Source: Gremmenia infestans (taxonomy: Eukaryota; Ascomycota; Leotiomycetes; Helotiales; Hamatocanthoscyphaceae). From it: a stretch of DNA of 64,000 bases. Both the position numbers and the translations under genes were made by a program. This document shows, piece by piece, positions 33,062 through 44,447 of this stretch. The notes under the pieces are model-generated. The model worked only from the letters and a program-made list of their open reading frames with translations, was not told the origin of the DNA and searched no databases. The stretch lies in NCBI GenBank assembly GCA_032629725.1, contig JAFEVB010000036.1:1635084-1699083 (forward strand). The letters run 5' to 3'. The first letter of the stretch is position 1. Each line of letters begins with the position of its first letter.

Positions 33062-36000
33062 TCACCTCCCCTTGGGTCTCGAACTCGCCATTTCTCCATA
33101 TCTACCTCTCTCCCTCGTGGTATCGTATGCTTGCAGTACCCTTGTCTGCGACTCATCTGCTTGCGAGAAAGCATACCCACGCTGTTTTCGCATGCGCTGT
33201 ACTTGCCGAACCTTGCGGATTGCTTTTTGGAATTGTTCCATCCTGCGCATTTTGTATTAGTATGAAACATGGCGAGGAACAGGTAGTGGAGGGTGAGCGT
33301 AACATACCGAGGCCGGTAATCTTGGATATTGTACTTCTGGATCTCTTGAATGTGATGATACGTCTGCGGGTAGTACATTCGTTTCGCACTATTAAGTGTG
33401 TTAGCATGCGCTTCCAAAAATTGACGAGAATTAACGTACTACTTCCATGCAAAGTCGCGGGATAGACACAGAATCGGCAAGGCGAGTAGTTGCAGCCAGA
33501 AGACCGGGCTCGGGAACAATCGAGGAACAACTCCTTCGTATTCTTCTGAAAATCCCAGCTTTGGTGCCACAGTGGCATATACTGCGACAAAGATCATCCA
33601 AATTATCATGCTGCCAGGTATGGATATCACGTGGTACTTGGTCCATATGTTAGTCACCAGTGCTGCCTTGCCCAGAACGGTCGCAAGGACTGCCGTGTAA
33701 AGTGCTGTACCCCAAACCCAATGGCCTGCAGTTTTACCATCGCCCTGCGGGAGATCTCGCCACCAGATGCATTCAGACGCAATGTATAGAATCAATGAAT
33801 GGTAGAATCCATTGCCGACCCAGGAAAAGAATGAGTGCATTTTGAAAAATGTATTCTTTTGTCCGATTTGATAAAGTTGGGGATATCTGTCCAAAAGGCG
33901 CGCCGAGATAAATTGGTCGAAGATACCCATCGCAAGCGGCGGTAGAACGGTGAAGAACACGTTGTAGAAGGAAAGGGTCCAGGACTCGTAGATGACTTCT
34001 CCGGAGAAGGCATTCTGAAATGAGTACTGTGGCTTGTTAGCTGGGCATATTGTAGCAACATGTGATTTCTTACCCAGAATTGTGTCATGTACAAGGTGAT
34101 GTTCTTGTAGAAAGAAAATAAAATAACCTTGCTTATCCTTTGGTAACTCCAGGCTCCATGGACGAGCAGTAACTTCCGCAAATATCTAAATTGGCCGATG
34201 GCAACATCCGCGCTCCGTGCCGCCTGTAAACCTTCCATGCCACTGATACCCACTCCTATGTGTGCCGCTTGGATCATCGAAACATCATTTGCACCATCAC
34301 CAATAGCCAACAAAATAGCTTTCATGTGACGCTTCACGAGCTTGACGACTAAAGCTTTTTGGAGTGGTGAAACACGGCAGCAGATGACTGCCTTGCACAT
34401 AACAGCAAGGTCCAGAAAATTCTTTTCCAGATCTTTCTCCAGAGCATAGGTCAATGATTTCCCGTCAATGACAAGAGCCAAAGTGTCCAGGGCAAAGGTA
34501 CCATCACCTTGATTTCGAATAGCATCAAGCTTCTTCTGTATGTTATCCCGAGTTGCTCCTGCAGATTCCTCATTGACAATCAAGAGCGTCATATCTTCGC
34601 TAATCAACTTACAACTCATACCAATATTGATAGCAGTCTCCTGTCGGTCTCCAGTGAGTACCCAGACTTTGATGCCTGCTTCTTGAAGGGTGTGAATTGT
34701 TTCAGGAACACCGTCTTGTAAACGATCCTCGATAGCAGTCGCACCCAAGAGATAAAAGTCCCTCTCTAATATCTCTGCAGCCTTATCTAGTTCCTCTGCA
34801 CGATTACCGCCAACTGTGGTCTGTGCCTTATCGAAAATTTGCCACCATTCCTGGAATTCTTGATCTGGGATCTCGCGCATGGCGAGACATAGTGTTCTGA
34901 GACCTTCAGATGCGTACTCTTCGAGATGTTGTAGCGTGATTTCAACGTGGGGATTATCGGGACTTAGTCGTTCGAGAATAACAGTGTCTGCACCTTTGCA
35001 ATAGCATCTGATCCTTCCGTCTGGGCACCGGAAGATCGCAGACATTCTCTTTCGGGTTGAGTTGAATTCGCAGACAGCGAGCAGCTCATATTCAAACAAT
35101 TCTCCGGCTACGGTAACTTGGACCGATCTTGGTTTACGAGCCGTAAATTGATAGCCCATCATTACGGCACCTTCGACTAAAGCACCCTCATCGGGCGATG
35201 CTGCTTGATACTTAATGGCCCCACCCTTCTCGTCATTTCTCTCCGGAATGACAGTGTGGCATGTCGCGAGAAGGGTCAAAAAGTGGTGTATCGCCGCACT
35301 CGATTCATGCGACTCGAGGTTCTGTTTTAATCGTTTGAAATCGTGGACTCCAATTTCGACCCCATCTTGAAATGTCGCCTGGCGATCTTCTGGAACTGTT
35401 TCCGCATATTGGATACCACCAATTGAGCATTGCTTGAACTCCATCTGGTTGCATGTCAATGTACCAGTCTTATCAGAGAATATGTATTCAACCATGCCCA
35501 GTTCTTCGACCAAACTTGATGTTCGGCACACAGCGGGCGTATCCGTCTGGTCGTAATACATATCAAGATCATCATTTATGAGAATTGCGTGCCAGTATTT
35601 GACCATCTCGACAGTGACGAACAGCGAGATGGGTACCAAGGCAGAATAGAGAACCCAATAGGTGAAAATATCAGACCAGAATTGTTGGACTTTCTGAAGA
35701 GCAGATGTTGAAGCAGCATAATCAAGATAGGCCAGTTCCTTCCCGTGATATATCCGTATCAGAAGGTCTCCAATAGAACTTATGACACTCAGAATTACGA
35801 GAATGCCAATCAGCATCAATACCAACGTGTTCAGCTGTCGTTCCACAGCTGTCCGCTTGATTGGCGTAGCGGTGGCATTTCGCATGAGTTTTGTCTCGTG
35901 GCCAGTAAATACAACGACACCATGAATCCAAGGAGTATTGCGCAATGTAGCACCTCGAAGCAGGAGTTGATCGGGCTGCAAAGGAAGCTCTTTCTCCCCG

Positions 36001-37289
36001 CCACCGGCTGCCACGGTCATACTGGCCTCGTACGTATATAGGCTGCTGTTTGGCTGCTCGGAACGTAACCTTCCTCCTAGCCTGCTCAACTCGCTTGAGC
36101 TAATCAAAGAACAGGTCTCTGGAATGGCTTGCTTGATCTTCAGATTCGTCTCTCCATCAAGATTTGCCGTTTCAACGTAACATAAACCTTCCGGTTCTGA
36201 ACTCGCCAGGAGAACAACATCAGCCGGGAAAGGTTCTTCCGACTCCACCCTGACGATATCTCCAACGGCAACGTTCACCCATTTCATGTCAACAAATGAG
36301 GACCCCTTGAGAACGCGGGCTTTCGAATTGTTTAACGATTTATCGGAGGATTTCCTTCTGTAATCCTCAACCAACTCTTTTCCTGCAGAAACCGCCAAAA
36401 CTAGAATTAAGGGTCCGATGGTAGTGTATTTATTGGTGGGCGAAATATTGGGTATCTGTTGTAATGCGGCAGTAAATAGAAAGAAAAGATTGGCAAATTT
36501 GGAGAATTGTTCGAAGAGAAATTTGGGTATGAAGGTAGCGACGTTGTACTTGGCTGTAGAGATGTGGTTGTCTGCAAATTTGTTTGTAAAATTCGCAGGG
36601 GGGTTGTTGAGATGTATAATCCTTGGGCCTAACGTTGATGGGTCTGGCTTTCCTCTTCCGAATCCAAATTTGAAGTTGCCAACATCGAACTTCTTTGATG
36701 CATGCTTTGGAGTTTCCGGCTCGGTTGGATCAACCATTGGTGTTCCTCCGGGCTCTGTCAAAGGCAGGTCCATTTCCGAATACTCGGGTTTCATTCCCAG
36801 CATACTCTTCGCTTTGCCCATAATGCCACCTCCCATAGTCAATACACTGTTCCGATTCCGTGCTTTCGCCCTCATTGATCCGTCAGCCCCATCTCCAGGT
36901 GTTGCTTCTCCCTGCTGATAGTACATTGAATGTCCCTCATCAGGAAAGTCGTCCAGGTCGTCTGCGTAACGTTGGTAGTTGTTTAATCCCGAGGTCTGGC
37001 TATACGTTCTCTGCGAACTATCCCCAGCATACGGACCTCCTGCTACCCCTGGAACTGTACCAGGGCCTCCCGGAAGTGGTCTGGCTGGAGGGTGTGCTTC
37101 ACCACCAGCACCCACGAAATCATCGTAAGACACTGAGGGTCGCGGATTCGATTGATGGTCCGCATTATATGCGCGCAAAAGGTCGTCATCGTTCAGGGGA
37201 GGCCGTTGCCCATCATGATATATCGGTCGCTCATCGTCCAAGTCGAGGAGGAGGTCGTTCCTATTGCTAGAAGAAGGCTTCCCAGCCAT
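33062..37289 (-). CDS. P4-type ATPase, aminophospholipid flippase of the Drs2 subfamily
   Basis: Four exons on the minus strand, 37289-34074, 34026-33440, 33388-33308 and 33242-33062, code 1,354 residues. The N-terminal 230 residues are disordered (Asp/Pro/Gly-rich). The flippase start motif FADNHISTAKYNV, DGETNLKIKQA (the P4 form of the actuator loop), SDKTGTLTCNQMEF with phosphorylated Asp606, KGADTVILERL, VWVLTGDRQETAINIG and GDGANDVSMIQAAHIG (about 997) are all intact. Ten membrane spans are expected. The C-terminal tail retains the basic stretch FQKAIRKVRQVQRMRKQRGY, which resembles the regulatory tail of yeast Drs2. Role: moving phosphatidylserine and ethanolamine to the cytosolic leaflet of trans-Golgi and plasma membranes, with a Cdc50-type partner. 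Exon 2 joins as TQFWYSFQN and exon 3 as DFAWKYAKRMYYPQ, supporting the splice sites. Confidence 0.95.
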
Positions 37290-38044
37290 GCTGAGAGCAG
37301 CTCGCGGTAGTCGCAATCAAGACAGCGCAAGCTTCCCTCGTTGACTTACAGAGTCTGCGACGACGAAAACTTTGTACTGCGAGCTGTTTAGGTGGAAGAA
37401 ATGGTGGAAGTAGATGTCGTGGTGGTAAAGACAATAAGCAAGCACAGCCCGACTGGGAATAGGTCAATGGGTCAAAGAATACGAAGCTTCACACTTCACG
37501 CTTCACTTGCCCAGCCAGCGCTGCGCACTTACAGTATGGTCAACGCGATCAATAGCGATACTCGTATGCTGAATCGGAGGATGGTGGGCCATTGACAACA
37601 CCAATGTATTGAGTTGAGTCGAGAGTAGAAGTGATCACAGTGTTTGTACAAGTATTTTGCCTGACTAGTCGTTCAGTCGTCGCCTTTCATTCCCCACGTG
37701 CCTGCGACGGAGTTAAGAGCCTCTATAATGGATGGCCGTATACTATAGCCGGGAACAGTTTACAGTAGCGTCGTTCCATCTATAAAAGCTAGTATAAAAG
37801 ACTAAGAATGTTAAAATATTCTCTACCTTATTGGATAGAATAAAACATATATTTTCTACCTGATTGGCCTGCGGTAAAAGGCCTGGTGGAGATATTAACA
37901 AGCCAGGACCAGGCAGAATCCACTTGCCTACACGCGCTTATCAGGTTATCGACTTTCTAATCCGATCCCAACTGTAACATCCACCAGATCTATACCTCCT
38001 TATCCTCTCCAATACAAGTACTCGTACCAACCACCACATCCAAA
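37290..38044. promoter_or_regulatory. divergent promoter region between the P4-ATPase and CRIPT genes
   Basis: About 755 bp between two outward-facing starts. AT-rich sequence lies at 37,800-37,860, with a pyrimidine-rich run before the CRIPT start (37,985-38,030). I cannot assign individual factor sites. A short frame on the plus strand at 37,392-37,595 is not supported. Confidence 0.45.
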
Positions 38045-38516
38045 ATGGTCTGCGGGAAGTGCCAGAAGCTCTGCAAGTCTACAACCTTGGCTACACCCGG
38101 CGTAAAGAAGAAGAATGATATGTACTACGGCTCTCCTGCGGGTTCGGCTTCGAAGAGCGGCGACAAGACCAAGTCCGCCACGATAGGTAACAACGGCGTC
38201 GGAAAGGTACGTCTCAAGTTGGGCAGCCTAATGGCATGCTAACAGTTCTCATAGAGTAAACTGCTATCAAAATCTGCAAGAAACCCTTACGCTTCGTACT
38301 CGAGTTCCTGTACAACCTGCAAAACAAAGTTGGAGCAAGGAAAGACGTACTGCCAGAAGTGTGCCTATAAAGCAAATGGTATGTCTACCCACCCCTATTT
38401 CCCATAGACCCATTTTGCTAATCATCTCGCCAGCGTGTGCCATGTGTGGGAAGGCGAATTCGAAATCAACCGCTGCGGCGCCTGTAATCGCCGGTCAGAA
38501 GTTCACCCTCAAATGA
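38045..38516 (+). CDS. CRIPT family zinc-finger protein
   Basis: Small conserved eukaryotic protein linked in several species to the minor or major spliceosome. Three exons, 38045-38206, 38255-38378 and 38434-38516, give 122 residues. It begins MVCGKCQKLCKS and contains the expected paired CXXC sites: CGKC near the start, SSCTTCKTKLEQGKTYCQKC across the middle, then CAMCGK near the C terminus. The core NPYASYSSS corresponds to the conserved (D/N)PY motif of the family. Length close to the human protein (about 101) with a longer basic N-terminal half. The introns are 48 and 55 bp, with GTACGT and GTATGT donors. Confidence 0.93.
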
Positions 38517-39004
38517 AGAAGCTGGGCATCATGAAATGCAATTGAACAAGAGGCGTTAAGGATAGCCCGTCTATTTGGATGCGGTAGTAAATCTCGGAGG
38601 AGTAATACGGCGTTGGGCCAAAGGGTTGGGAAAGAATCGCTCTTTGGGTGGCACGAAAGCTGAACAATATCAAGACAGGTCTTTAGTCCACTTATATTCC
38701 TTGGTCGTCGCAAAATTTTGCAAACCGTAGTGGCAGTTTCTGTATTATGGCAGAGTGACCGAATATCGAAAACCAGAAATCCTATTTTCCGCGATATCTC
38801 TGAAATCCTCGTACCCCTATAGGTCGGATACCAGGGTCAAAGGCTACTACCACTTCCTCATAGCAAGGAGTCCGAATCAGAACTTCCTCTACTTCCCACT
38901 TTGTCATCATCTAAGAGTGGTATGAACTGGTTGGTACGATGTTCGCGAATAAGCTCCTCGTCCGCGTCCAGCTATGGAGGTTGAGGCATTGTCGAGCTAT
39001 AGCT
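38517..39004. other. intergenic, 3' flank of CRIPT
   Basis: About 490 bp without supported coding sequence. A 90-codon plus-strand frame that begins at 38,939 lies antisense to the gene relic and is treated as a shadow. Confidence 0.4.
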
Positions 39005-39405
39005 CTAGTATTCATGCTTCACAGCTCTTTGCTGTTTCCCAATGTCTATCGCTTCTCGTTGGGCTTCCACTTCCCTGTCCTCACGTTCCTTGCGATCCAA
39101 GACGTCTCCCTAGGATGCTCTTGTAGATCCAACCCGCTTATATCCAACGCTTCATCAACTCTATTTTTGAGCTCCTCAATGCATTTCGTTAATGTTTCGG
39201 GGTCTTGTTGAAGGCATTCTTGTCCTATTCAAATCACCTGCTCCAGATAAGTTTGGTGTTCTCTTTGTGGTCCGTGTCACTCAGATTCTGCTGGTTATTT
39301 CGCCTGATGGTCATAGAGGCCAAGTGATATAAGCTCGACCGGTCCGAAATGACAATAATTAACTCAAAACTGTTCAATGGCTGCCCTAAAATGCCACGAC
39401 CATGA
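39005..39405 (-). pseudogene. decayed gene fragment with two frame breaks
   Basis: Read on the minus strand, a protein-like frame (GRGILGQPLNSFELIIVISD..HLASMTIRRNNQQNLS) ends at a stop after LIWSR. One frame over it resumes as ECLQQDPETLTKCIEELKNR and DEALDISGLDLQEHP, then shifts again to GDVLDRKEREDREVEAQ and ends at TAG 39,005. The acidic and basic helical composition is continuous across the breaks, as expected for a once intact gene, and there are no GT..AG introns that would join them. I do not recognise the family. Upstream the frame closes at a stop near 39,410, so only a piece remains. The neighbours are CRIPT and the mannosyltransferase. Confidence 0.5.
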
Positions 39406-39673
39406 TACCATCCTCTCTATAATTTCCTTGCCAACGAACCCGCATCAGAGAAACACTAAGCAGATCGATCCTGCAAACCGATGCTCTCTTAACAAATCCT
39501 CGAATCTGCACAACAGGGTAGTAATATATATTTATCAATTATACACATAAATAGATGTAACCAGCGCCTTATCATAACACCTTGTAGTTTAATGTATATA
39601 CAGCCATCTAAACGCCATTTCCCATATGGACTCCAAAATTATACAATACATGGTGCTACTTATCACAAGCCCC

Positions 39674-41305
39674 CTATAATCCAAGTGGCGGTAGCTCATT
39701 GAGCAAGTTATCCCAGTTCCCCTCACCCTCTTTGAGCTTGCCCTCCTTCACAACTAGCAGCTGTCTGACTCCGCAATACGCGCCTCTCATCGCTGTCCTG
39801 TTGTAATCAACATAGTAGCCTTTGTTCAGCCAGTAGTCGTTCCCGAGCTGGGCTCCAATGGTCTCCCGCTTCACTGGCTTGCTCGTCTCTTCTGCCCGGC
39901 GCTCAACACCAGTGCCTTGCCAAGTAGATTCTTCGCCTCCAAATTCCTTCTCGGACCTTTCAAGCTCTACATCCATGGTGTCATTCAGCAAAGAGACCCA
40001 TAGCCTATCTTTGATAACCTCACCCTCAAGCTCGGCCCGTCTTGCGTTAAAAACAGGCATGTGTGCGAAATGGTTGATGATGGCTTGAGGAATGGCGAAG
40101 AGCCGCTCAAACCGCTTGGCGATGTGAATGTGCTTTTGGGTCGCTGCATCATAAGAGACGCGGACATAAGGATTCATGTAGATGCCCGTATCCCACTTCG
40201 ACGATGTCTTAGGGTAGTCTGGAAGACTTGGGAGGGCCATGATGTCCGCGTGAACAAGGCAACACTCGCTCGAATCCCAGAAAGGTTCCGGTTCAGAGCG
40301 AAAGCGAAGCGGGATTTTCGGTGGTTCCACTTCTCCAGCATGACTGACATCGCCAGTGCTCCTCGAACTCTTACTCCCTGCCCCAGCACTGATACTAAAC
40401 CCACTGGTATCCCTCTGTAAATACCTAGCATCGAACGCTGTCATACCGCCCCAGCAGCTCTTGACTCTAATCGAATCTCTCCCAGCTAGCACATCTTTTC
40501 TGCTAATGGCGTCTCCTTCATTTGCAAACCAGGGGTATATGGGAACACCAATGCTATACCCCTCGGAATCCCTCGTAGCAAATGTATCGTAAAACTTCCA
40601 CGAACTTACAAAATCCGTTCCACAGGCTGCTTTATAAACACTCTTGCCGGATTTGTCCACGTTCGTGCCCCAAAGTAGCCTCGCCGCATCTTCCGCAGAG
40701 TAGAAGACATCATTAATGAACAGCACCTTGTCGAACTTCGTCAACGAAACCTGGAGAGGCTCCAAAGCCTTGTTGCGAACCTCCGCCAGATATGCAATCC
40801 GCTTAATCCTACTCTCCCCTGTCGGCAGCATCGTCCTGGGAATAGTGTCCAAATCAAGTGGGGATAGCTCCTCTGATACCAAAGAAGTCTGACACTCCAG
40901 CTTGATAGCTAGCTCCTCGAGGGCATGAGTAGGTCCCCCATAGATAGAAACAAACACCCGATCCTTCCCGATCAACTCCACCAAATCCACCAGACTCTTC
41001 CCCCATGGTCCAGTAATCAGATATCCATCGATGATATTCGCTGCGATGAACACCTTCTCATTAGGTGGGATACTAAATGGCGGAGGATTCGTATATGAGG
41101 CATTAAAGAGGACCTGCCATAGCAGAAGGATGACGAGGCCGACCAGTATATAAACCGGCCTGCAGATCCTACAGAATCGTCTGAACTTCCTTGCAAGCCC
41201 CCATCGCCGTCGAGGGCGTGGTTTATCCTTAAATTCGTTGGTGGGGTCGAGATCGAAATCAGAGGATGTGCGTGGGAGGAGGTCGTACTGAGCGTTGGAC
41301 GGCAT
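39674..41305 (-). CDS. GT69 mannosyltransferase, CAP59/Cmt1 type
   Basis: Intronless frame of 543 residues. The N terminus is a basic cytosolic tail followed by one signal-anchor helix (PVYILVGLVILLLWQVLF, about 50-68), giving a type II Golgi membrane protein. The luminal domain matches the Cryptococcus alpha-1,3-mannosyltransferase family: FIAANIIDGYLITGPWGKSL, VFVSIYGGPTHALEELAIKL, RIAYLAEVRNKALEPL, DKVLFINDVFYSAEDAARLL, ACGTDFVSSWKFYDTFATRD, PWFANEGDAISR and SCWGGMTAFDARY. The acidic pair in the IND and CGTD segments is where nucleotide-sugar and metal binding are expected. Role inferred: adding alpha-1,3-mannose to glycans or glycolipids. Acceptor in this fungus unknown. The ATG is the first in the frame and is followed by the tail expected for type II topology. 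Confidence 0.9.
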   Translation of the reverse strand: MPSNAQYDLLPRTSSDFDLDPTNEFKDKPRPRRRWGLARKFRRFCRICRPVYILVGLVILLLWQVLFNASYTNPPPFSIPPNEKVFIAANIIDGYLITGPWGKSLVDLVELIGKDRVFVSIYGGPTHALEELAIKLECQTSLVSEELSPLDLDTIPRTMLPTGESRIKRIAYLAEVRNKALEPLQVSLTKFDKVLFINDVFYSAEDAARLLWGTNVDKSGKSVYKAACGTDFVSSWKFYDTFATRDSEGYSIGVPIYPWFANEGDAISRKDVLAGRDSIRVKSCWGGMTAFDARYLQRDTSGFSISAGAGSKSSRSTGDVSHAGEVEPPKIPLRFRSEPEPFWDSSECCLVHADIMALPSLPDYPKTSSKWDTGIYMNPYVRVSYDAATQKHIHIAKRFERLFAIPQAIINHFAHMPVFNARRAELEGEVIKDRLWVSLLNDTMDVELERSEKEFGGEESTWQGTGVERRAEETSKPVKRETIGAQLGNDYWLNKGYYVDYNRTAMRGAYCGVRQLLVVKEGKLKEGEGNWDNLLNELPPLGL

Positions 41306-41984
41306 AGTTGCGCCGGAGAATTTTGAATTTTCAGGTCATTGGGAAATTAGGTGGATAAAGGACGAGAGTCTCATCAAGGTCGTGGTCTTGGTTGTGATTG
41401 TGGTCGTTGTCGTTGCTGACTTAGGAGATCTTCATACACATACTCCGTATATAATCAGGGGTCCGCGTATTCTACTACGCCTACGCCACACTTCCCAGGA
41501 TCTCGGCATCACGGGCAACACGCGACGGGGTAGGACGCGTTGTAAGACTTACAGTAATCTTACATTGCTATCAAGACTAAACATGGGCAGACATATCTAC
41601 CCTATTGTACTATACGTTACCGTGGCCCTCTTCCCTAGAATCGTCTCACATATTCGACATTGAGCTAAGAGGACCGAGGCTCAAAAAAGATGTTTCGCAA
41701 AATGAAACTACGGTAAAGTGTCCGAGCTCTTTTGACATTCTCCCTATTAGTATTTATCACTTCTGTTTAACCGTACTACATTATGCAAAAGAAATGCACG
41801 ATACTTCATAGGCTCTTTTCATTTTCGCCAGAGCCAGACTCTCTATAATACATTTGACCTTGCCTCTATTTCCTTCCACGGCCATGACAAATTCTCAAAG
41901 GGGAGGGGTCGGAGGAAATGCATCTGAGTGTCTGGCCGTATGCAACCAAATGCTATGCTAATGCTCCCAGTTCATAGAACGCAG
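41306..41984. other. intergenic between two tandem minus-strand genes
   Basis: About 680 bp upstream of the mannosyltransferase and downstream of the CBM48 gene. A GTGGTCGTTGTCGTTG-like run lies at 41,395-41,425. No coding feature is seen. Confidence 0.4.
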
Positions 41985-44447
41985 TCAAACCAGAGGGTTT
42001 TTGTAATACAGGTAAAAAGCAGGTGCAATGATTGCAAGTGCAGAGATGGCTAGCAGCCTGCGTGGTGACCAGCTATCAGCAATGTTGGGGTTTAGGGGTA
42101 TCTAAACATGCGAAATCAACTAAAAAGAAAAGGGGAGCGAGATGGAGATATAAACGCAATAGGTGAGTCCTTACGTGTGACGGCCACCGCCGCACAATCT
42201 CATGATAAGCCCACCAATCCAGTCCACTAATACAACATGCCAGAATGCCTTTAGGAAGTTCCTGGACTTGACGTCCTTCCGCGACGAGCGCATGGAATTT
42301 GGTGTGAGTGGCCTGCAAGAAGTTAGCGATGCTTGTTCTTGATAATGTCTCAGGTCTCTCAAAATATCTCACAGATATATGAGATGGTACGTACCGATCT
42401 GGAGTAGGGGCTGGTGGTCGTTGCTGCTTACGGAATTTGACTGGTGAGCCACCATTCTCGTTGATTGCAGTACTCTCCCCTGCATTTGTCTTCGTACTTG
42501 ACCCTGGTGTTGCCGGCTGTATTGTGATATCTGGACCTCCATGGCCAGTTGCTATCGTCGAGCTTTCTGGAACACTAACACCTCGACCTTGGCCTTCGAC
42601 ATTCTTTGCCTCCTGGGGTCGGTGAACGTGCTGGGTTTCAATGCTGCTATTTGGAGTCACTTCCCCGAAACGAACGTTCTTATTCGGCTTGATTTCGAAA
42701 TCAGACTCGGGAAGAGGTTTCACGGACTTGGACTCAGGCTGCTTGAAGTCAGTGATGCGTGATCAAGAATCTCCCAGATCTATGGTACAATAAACGTACC
42801 TCTGTGGCTTCTTCTGTATCGTTCCCCTGAGGCTCCTGTTCACCACTTGGCCGAAACCCGCGCTCTTCGATTGCTGGCCCAGCGCTCTCTGCCTTCGCCT
42901 CATCTTCTACATTTGCAGGATTGGCTCCAGGTTCCTCATCGGATGCGTTTGCTACCTTGAAAGCATTGGTCAATGGTGTGAAAGGCTGTTCGAGTTCTTG
43001 TTCCTCGGTAATAGAGTCAAGAGAAGGAGACACGTTAGCAAGTATAGAGGGCGACGGATCTGACAGGTCAGTTCGCGCAGAGTGACGACCAACTGGAGAT
43101 GGCGGAATACCTTCGGCCGAGGAATCATCAGCGGGCAATCGGCGCTCCAAATTTCTAAGTTCCGCAAGAATACCGGCCTTTGTAGTTGGAAATTGCTTTA
43201 ATGAGGGATCGTTGTAATCAATCTGGTCGTCTGCGATCATTTTCGGTGGTGTGGGGGTCCTTGGATTTGAGATAGGGCTAGGGTTCTGATTGAATGTTTT
43301 CACCACTTTGTCTTTCGGTCCTGGACATTCGTGAGGGAAAAGTGGCACCTTCTCCTCCCATGGTGTACTTGCTCCTGAATCCATCTCAGCCTCATCATAT
43401 TCATATTTCGAGGCCTGGGAGACCAAGTCCTGCCCCGACTAAATTTGGTCAGCTTCTCCCGGAAAAGTTTGGAGATGTAAGTACAGAGCAAGACTTACTA
43501 CCTGCTCTTCATCGAGATTGGCTGCAGCATCAGCTACTTCCGCTGCTGTCTCTGCTACTTCTGGAATCGGAGTGCTAGACATGCGCCTGAACCCGATACG
43601 GCCAGCGTCCTCGTCGGAGATGGGTGGTGTAGGTTGATCTCGGTCCAGGATTGCTGCTGAATCGGCGACCTCTGCGGCTACACTAGCAAGCCCAGGAGTG
43701 TGTGTTTCGCCTCGAACCACTACAGTGTCTGGCTCAGCATCTGCAGCACGCAGATGATACGCATCCCTTTGTCCCACCGTCGAGCTGGCGCCGAAATCGT
43801 CGCCATATCGCGGTTCTGAGTCCACTTTTTCCACAATCAAAGCAGGCGCGGAAGTTTTGTCTCCTGTTGCTGCCTCTTCCGAATTCTCCTCGATGGGCTC
43901 CGAGTCTGCCTTCTTCATTGTTGCTGCGGGCAGGGAGGCCCTTTCTTCGGCCCGCGGGCCAGTATGGGAATTTATAGCTTCTTCATGGTTGGGTTTCTTC
44001 GTTTCTAAGACAGGCTCGACATGAGTAGGAACAGCAAGAAGGTTGTTTCGATTTCCAACATTGTCGATAACTGTACACATATACACAAGAAAGCGTTAGC
44101 CGCTATGTATGTGTGGTGGACTGGGGTCACGTCGTGTGGCATTCGATTCTTCCAGTAAGTGAAATGGACTTGCTCTGCGCTGCTCTGTTGCACGTACCTG
44201 TAGGGGCATCTTCGTTTAATATCCACCAGTCGCTCTCTCCAATACGGAACTTGTACTGATGCTCAACACCTTCCTCGACTTGTACATCCTTGTGGTATTC
44301 GTACTCATTGTCTCCATGGGCAGTATATTCCATCTCCTGAGGCTGCCATGCTGGTTCGGAGAAGGACCCAGCGAGGTAGATGGGGGGCAGCGTGCCGGGT
44401 TTGAAGTATGTGACGGTCACAGAAACGTTTCCGGTTCTGGGTGCCAT
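41985..44447 (-). CDS. CBM48 (AMPK-beta-like glycogen-binding) protein with C-terminal membrane anchor
   Basis: Five exons on the minus strand, 44447-44198, 44070-43499, 43438-42800, 42741-42175 and 42101-41985, sum to 2,145 bases, 714 residues. Residues 1-85 are a CBM48/AMPK1 module: VSVTVTYFKPGTLPPIYLAG, SFSEPAWQPQEMEYT, KFRIGESDWWILNEDAPT, as in yeast Crp1/Mdg1. The middle 500 residues are acidic, Ala/Glu/Pro-rich and disordered. They contain two similar blocks (SVAAEVADSAAILDRDQ and ETAAEVADAAANLDEEQ). The C terminus (RRLLAISALAIIAPAFYLYY) is a hydrophobic helix with a two-sided charge pattern, consistent with a tail-anchored protein. The acceptor of exon 4 is ambiguous by three bases (AAG or CAG). 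Possible role: tethering glycogen or a glycan-binding regulator to a membrane, inferred from architecture only. Confidence 0.83.

Noticed and set aside
36418..37270. Long plus-strand frames opposite the P4-ATPase N terminus
   Set aside because: They are antisense shadows of a well-supported conserved gene.
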